A DNA stretch of 47,543 bases from an uncultured Acidobacteriota bacterium (GTDB taxonomy: Bacteria > Acidobacteriota > CAIWXX01): NCBI GenBank assembly GCA_903916735.1, contig CAIWXX010000093.1, positions 1-47,543 of the forward strand, in the 5' to 3' direction. Under the pieces are notes generated by a model. The model was not told the DNA's origin. It searched no databases and was given only the letters and a program-made list of their open reading frames with translations. Position numbers and translations under genes: made by a program. Below are positions 45,449-47,543 of this stretch, piece by piece. The first letter of the stretch is position 1. The number at the start of each line of letters is the position of its first letter.

Positions 45449-45624
45449 AGAAGGCTGCCAGGAGAAGATATTTTCGGCGAAGTCATCTGAAACACGGGTT
45501 AAGAGTAGGGGGTTTTGTAGGTTGAGTCAATAAGCGCGGTTGGCGAGATGGCCGGCCATGCAGAAGTAGAACAACGCGGGCAGGCGTGATGCTGATCAGA
45601 AGCAGGAAGCGTCGGAGTAGGAAC

Positions 45625-46047
45625 CGTCGTCCCAGTCCTCTTCCGGCTCAGGGGGACGCGCTCGATATGTCTACTTACAGGGCCGGGAGATCGACTCCGA
45701 CATCGAGGCATTTGACGATTCAGGCATCGAGGTGATTCTCATGTCAGGGTTGCCGGGGTCGGGCAAAGATCACCGGATTTCGACAAATGCATCACATCTG
45801 CCCGCAGTATCGCTCGATTCGAGAGCAGTTAGGAGTCGGGCCTGAAAATGATCAGGGCATTGTGGTGACGGAGGCGATGCGCCAGGCCCGCGAATACCTT
45901 CGTGCGGGCATGCCTTTCGTCTGGAACGCGACCAATGTTTCCAGAAGTATCCGGCGCCTGGGGGATATGCATCAAGCCACAAGGTCCGTCACCATCCCCC
46001 ATCATTTCCACCAGAGACATCGCATCATCTATAAGGTTCGAGGATAA
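45625..46047 (+). pseudogene. Frameshifted P-loop (polynucleotide-kinase-like) ATPase gene
   Basis: The upstream frame reads VYLQGREID, then VILMSGLPGSGKD (P-loop, codons at 45747-45770) and LPAVSLD. After about 45818 homology continues one base over: SIREQLGVGPENDQGIVVTE and PFVWNATNVSRSIR. Together these match AAA-type kinases whose core reads GLPGSGKD, SLDxIRxELG and FVWNATN. The sequence at the junction, CGATTCGAG, suggests loss of bases from a short TCGAT duplication. No N-terminal start exists and the C-terminus is cut short. Confidence 0.66.
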
Positions 46048-46115
46048 GTGAATAATCCCATAACCAATTACCTGTCAAATTTCAGCAGTTGATAATCGTT
46101 CACCTTGATTTTTTT

Positions 46116-46331
46116 ATGAATGCCGATATCCAGAAAATACGCGACAAGATCGCAGGGGCACTCTATGGTCTCCTCGTAGGCGATGCGTTCGGCTGCCCGA
46201 TGGAAGGGTGGCCTCCATCCAAAATCCGCGCAGTCTACGGAACGCTGGAGGACAAAGATCAACACTGCCCTAATTTGGGACCCGGGAGCGTGGATGCAAC
46301 GCTTAATAGCTTGCCTTGGCCATTGAGTTGA
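46116..46331 (+). pseudogene. Truncated ADP-ribosylglycohydrolase gene
   Basis: About 50 codons match the N-terminus of ADP-ribosyl hydrolases (ARH/DraG type): KIRDKIAGALYGLLVGDAFG then PMEGWPPSKIRAVYG. Intact proteins begin with I-x-GALxGxAxGDAxGxPxE and run to about 300 residues. After LEDKD the frame continues for about 20 unrelated codons and stops at 46331. None of the later metal-binding motifs exists. The stop overlaps the -35 box of the vapBC promoter, so the toxin-antitoxin unit seems to have replaced the rest of the gene. Confidence 0.66.
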
Positions 46332-46356
46332 CATGCAGGCATGGGCTGCATACAAT
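46328..46356 (+). promoter_or_regulatory. vapBC promoter with embedded operator; leaderless start
   Basis: TTGACA (46328-46333), a 17-base spacer and TACAAT (46351-46356) are near-consensus. Transcription should begin about 7 bases on, at the ATG of the antitoxin gene (46363), giving a leaderless mRNA. Within the spacer, ATGCAG (46333-46338) and CTGCAT (46346-46351) form an inverted repeat centred between the boxes, well placed for autorepression by the ribbon-helix-helix antitoxin. Confidence 0.75.
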
Positions 46357-46362
46357 GAAGGC

Positions 46363-46623
46363 ATGAGTCAGAGGCAGTCAATTCAGTATACGATTCGCAA
46401 GGTCCCCCCTCGAGTAGACGCCGCTCTCAGGCGTCGTGCGACTGAGAAGGGGGTGAGTCTCAACGAGGTTGCGATAGAGGCGCTTAGGCAGGCAGTCAAT
46501 CTGGGAGATGAACCTGTGCGACACCATGACCTAGACGCGCTGGCGGGGAGCTGGGTCGAGGATCCGGAGTTCGACGCGGCTATCGCCGCTCAGGATCAGG
46601 TCGACCCCGAGGCCTGGAAATGA
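46363..46623 (+). CDS. Ribbon-helix-helix antitoxin (VapB/FitA-like)
   Basis: The 86-residue protein has an N-terminal ribbon-helix-helix DNA-binding domain (about 6-48: SIQYTIRKVPPRVDAALRRR, then KGVSLNEVAIEALRQAV). An acidic C-terminal tail (SWVEDPEFDAAIAAQDQVD) would neutralise the toxin. It overlaps the PIN toxin gene by four bases. It probably represses its own promoter by binding the ATGCAG/CTGCAT dyad. ATG 46363 begins the conserved domain; no Shine-Dalgarno sequence is needed if the message is leaderless. Confidence 0.86.
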   Translation: MSQRQSIQYTIRKVPPRVDAALRRRATEKGVSLNEVAIEALRQAVNLGDEPVRHHDLDALAGSWVEDPEFDAAIAAQDQVDPEAWK

Positions 46624-47003
46624 GAGTGGCCCTCGACACAAACAGGTACGTCGATTTCTGCCGCAGGGTCGAATCCGTCCTCAGAATCGTCCAGGAAGCC
46701 GAGCAGGTTTTCCTGACATTCGTCGTGCTCGCCGAGTTGCGAGCTGGATTCCTCTGCGGATCACGAGCGGCGGAAAACGAGCGGACGCTTGCTCTATTCC
46801 TGCAATCCGACAGAGTCACTATCCTCTACCCAGATGAAGAGACATCACATCACTACGCGCGTCTCTTTTTGCAGTTAAGAAGCCGGGGAACGCCGATCCC
46901 TTCGAATGATCTCTGGACATCGGCTCTTGTGATCCAGCATGGATTGACCCTCTGTGACCGTGATCGCCATTTCGACCACCTCCCGCAACTGCAGCGAGCG
47001 TAG
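46620..47003 (+). CDS. vapC: PIN-domain ribonuclease toxin (VapC-type)
   Basis: The 127-residue PIN protein has the acidic active-site set Asp6 (LDTNRY), Glu39 (VLAELRAG), Asp97 (PSNDLW) and Asp113/Asp115 (LCDRDRHF). These coordinate Mg/Mn for RNA cleavage in VapC toxins, commonly of tRNA or rRNA. Length is typical. The start overlaps the antitoxin stop (ATGA), ensuring the antitoxin is made first. All catalytic residues are present, so it appears functional. The RNA target is not predictable. Confidence 0.9.
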   Translation: MRVALDTNRYVDFCRRVESVLRIVQEAEQVFLTFVVLAELRAGFLCGSRAAENERTLALFLQSDRVTILYPDEETSHHYARLFLQLRSRGTPIPSNDLWTSALVIQHGLTLCDRDRHFDHLPQLQRA

Positions 47004-47390
47004 AATACTGAGAGCCAATCGGCTGATTCGTACGTCGACACATTGTTTGGAATCAAATCCTACTGATCTGCCTGAGCGACACAACAACCAGTTCTCAGAT
47101 TCCTAGCCCGCTGCATGAAATGCACCGTTCTCATCGGATTAAGCTATGGGAAATGGTTTTTCCGCAACTGGTGATGAAACGCGGAATCCAGCGGGGTTTC
47201 CATGGCAAGGATGGAGTCAGGAATCCGGATTGCGGCCAAAACCAAAATAATACACTCAGTGAGGAGAGTCGGGCACGGCGTGGAGAAAGACTCCACCCGC
47301 CGTAGCGCCCCAAGGTTAATCACTTGAGAGTACCGATTTCCGACGATCCGTCGATCAGGCGATGAGTCGGAATCCCTCCGTTCTTTATTC
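47004..47390. other. Gene-free right end
   Basis: No frame from the vapC stop to 47390 has coding character and no promoter or terminator stands out. It is likely degraded accessory DNA continuing from the relics at 45.6-46.3 kb. Confidence 0.45.
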
Positions 47391-47447
47391 ATGTCTAACC
47401 CCTTTACATATTTGTTATCATTATACCTTCTTATTTGTGGACTCATC

Positions 47448-47543
47448 TCACTGCAGGAGCTGTGGAGGAAGTTTCGCGCCCGGCTGACACTCATCGCACC
47501 AGTCCGGCTCAAACTGGCATTTGGATAGCTGTGGATGGAAACA
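47448..47543 (-). CDS. Possible C-terminal end of a gene entering from the right edge
   Basis: The minus strand is open from the window edge to a TGA at 47448-47450, giving 31 residues with CQFEPDWCDECQPGAK and ending PPQLLQ. The closely spaced cysteines suggest a zinc-binding tail. An overlapping plus-strand ORF (47391-47528, 45 residues, hydrophobic start MSNPFTYLLSLYLLICGL) is an alternative. Neither can be confirmed without flanking sequence. Confidence 0.28.
   Translation of the reverse strand, partial: CFHPQLSKCQFEPDWCDECQPGAKLPPQLLQ

Noticed and set aside
1-47543. tRNA or rRNA genes
   Set aside because: No cloverleaf with a GGTTCGAAT-type T-arm and no conserved rRNA blocks were recognised by eye; a covariance-model search would be decisive.

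Overview
The window reads as a chromosomal segment of a Gram-negative bacterium. It encodes a beta-barrel porin, two TolC-type outer-membrane factors, lipoprotein adaptors and a TonB-C-terminal protein. GC is moderate to high (mid-to-upper 50s % by eye), and many gene relics lie between intact genes. Long multi-PAS hybrid kinases, zinc-ribbon/TonB proteins and FGE-sulfatase relics would fit Acidobacteriota or another under-sampled Gram-negative phylum, but no rRNA or other decisive marker is present, so the phylum is not established. I saw no tRNA, rRNA, CRISPR array or prophage.

Layout. 0-12.6 kb: adenylate kinase, a divergent polysaccharide-deacetylase-like membrane protein, a three-PAS/GAF hybrid histidine kinase, an IS91-type transposase relic, an unrecognised multi-pass membrane protein, a zinc-ribbon/TonB-C fusion, an FGE-sulfatase relic, the ribosome factor EttA and a PilZ protein. 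12.9-18.4 kb: a minus-strand leuA-leuB-leuC-leuD operon with a divergent LysR regulator across an AT-rich control region; leuA lacks the C-terminal leucine-binding domain. 18.5-20.2 kb: a DUF47 (PhoU-like) gene overlapping a Pit phosphate transporter, preceded by a terminator-like hairpin in its leader. 20.2-32.6 kb: two tripartite RND efflux operons in tandem on the minus strand. One is ordered outer-membrane factor, adaptor, permease; the other is tetR, outer-membrane factor, adaptor, permease.

33-42 kb is a phosphate/polyphosphate block: ppx (exopolyphosphatase), a divergent phoB-phoR pair, a Pho-box-controlled operon of a phosphate-selective-type porin plus PstS, and ppk1. With pit at 18.6-20.2 kb, the window holds outer-membrane entry, periplasmic capture, inner-membrane uptake, sensing, polymer synthesis and polymer breakdown. 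pstCAB is absent. The clearest regulatory signal is a four-copy 11-bp-periodic direct repeat (TTCATCA-type) upstream of the porin.

42-47.5 kb is accessory DNA: an iron-dependent hydroxyacid-oxoacid transhydrogenase homologue, a GC-richer secreted repeat protein of unknown role, decayed pieces of a P-loop kinase gene and an ADP-ribosylglycohydrolase gene, and an intact vapBC-type toxin-antitoxin pair. The vapBC promoter places the likely transcription start at the start codon. I did not find a wholly new system. The most promising leads are the pit leader hairpin, the Pho-box array with a pstS lacking pstCAB, the leaderless vapBC promoter/operator, and the zinc-ribbon/TonB fusion.
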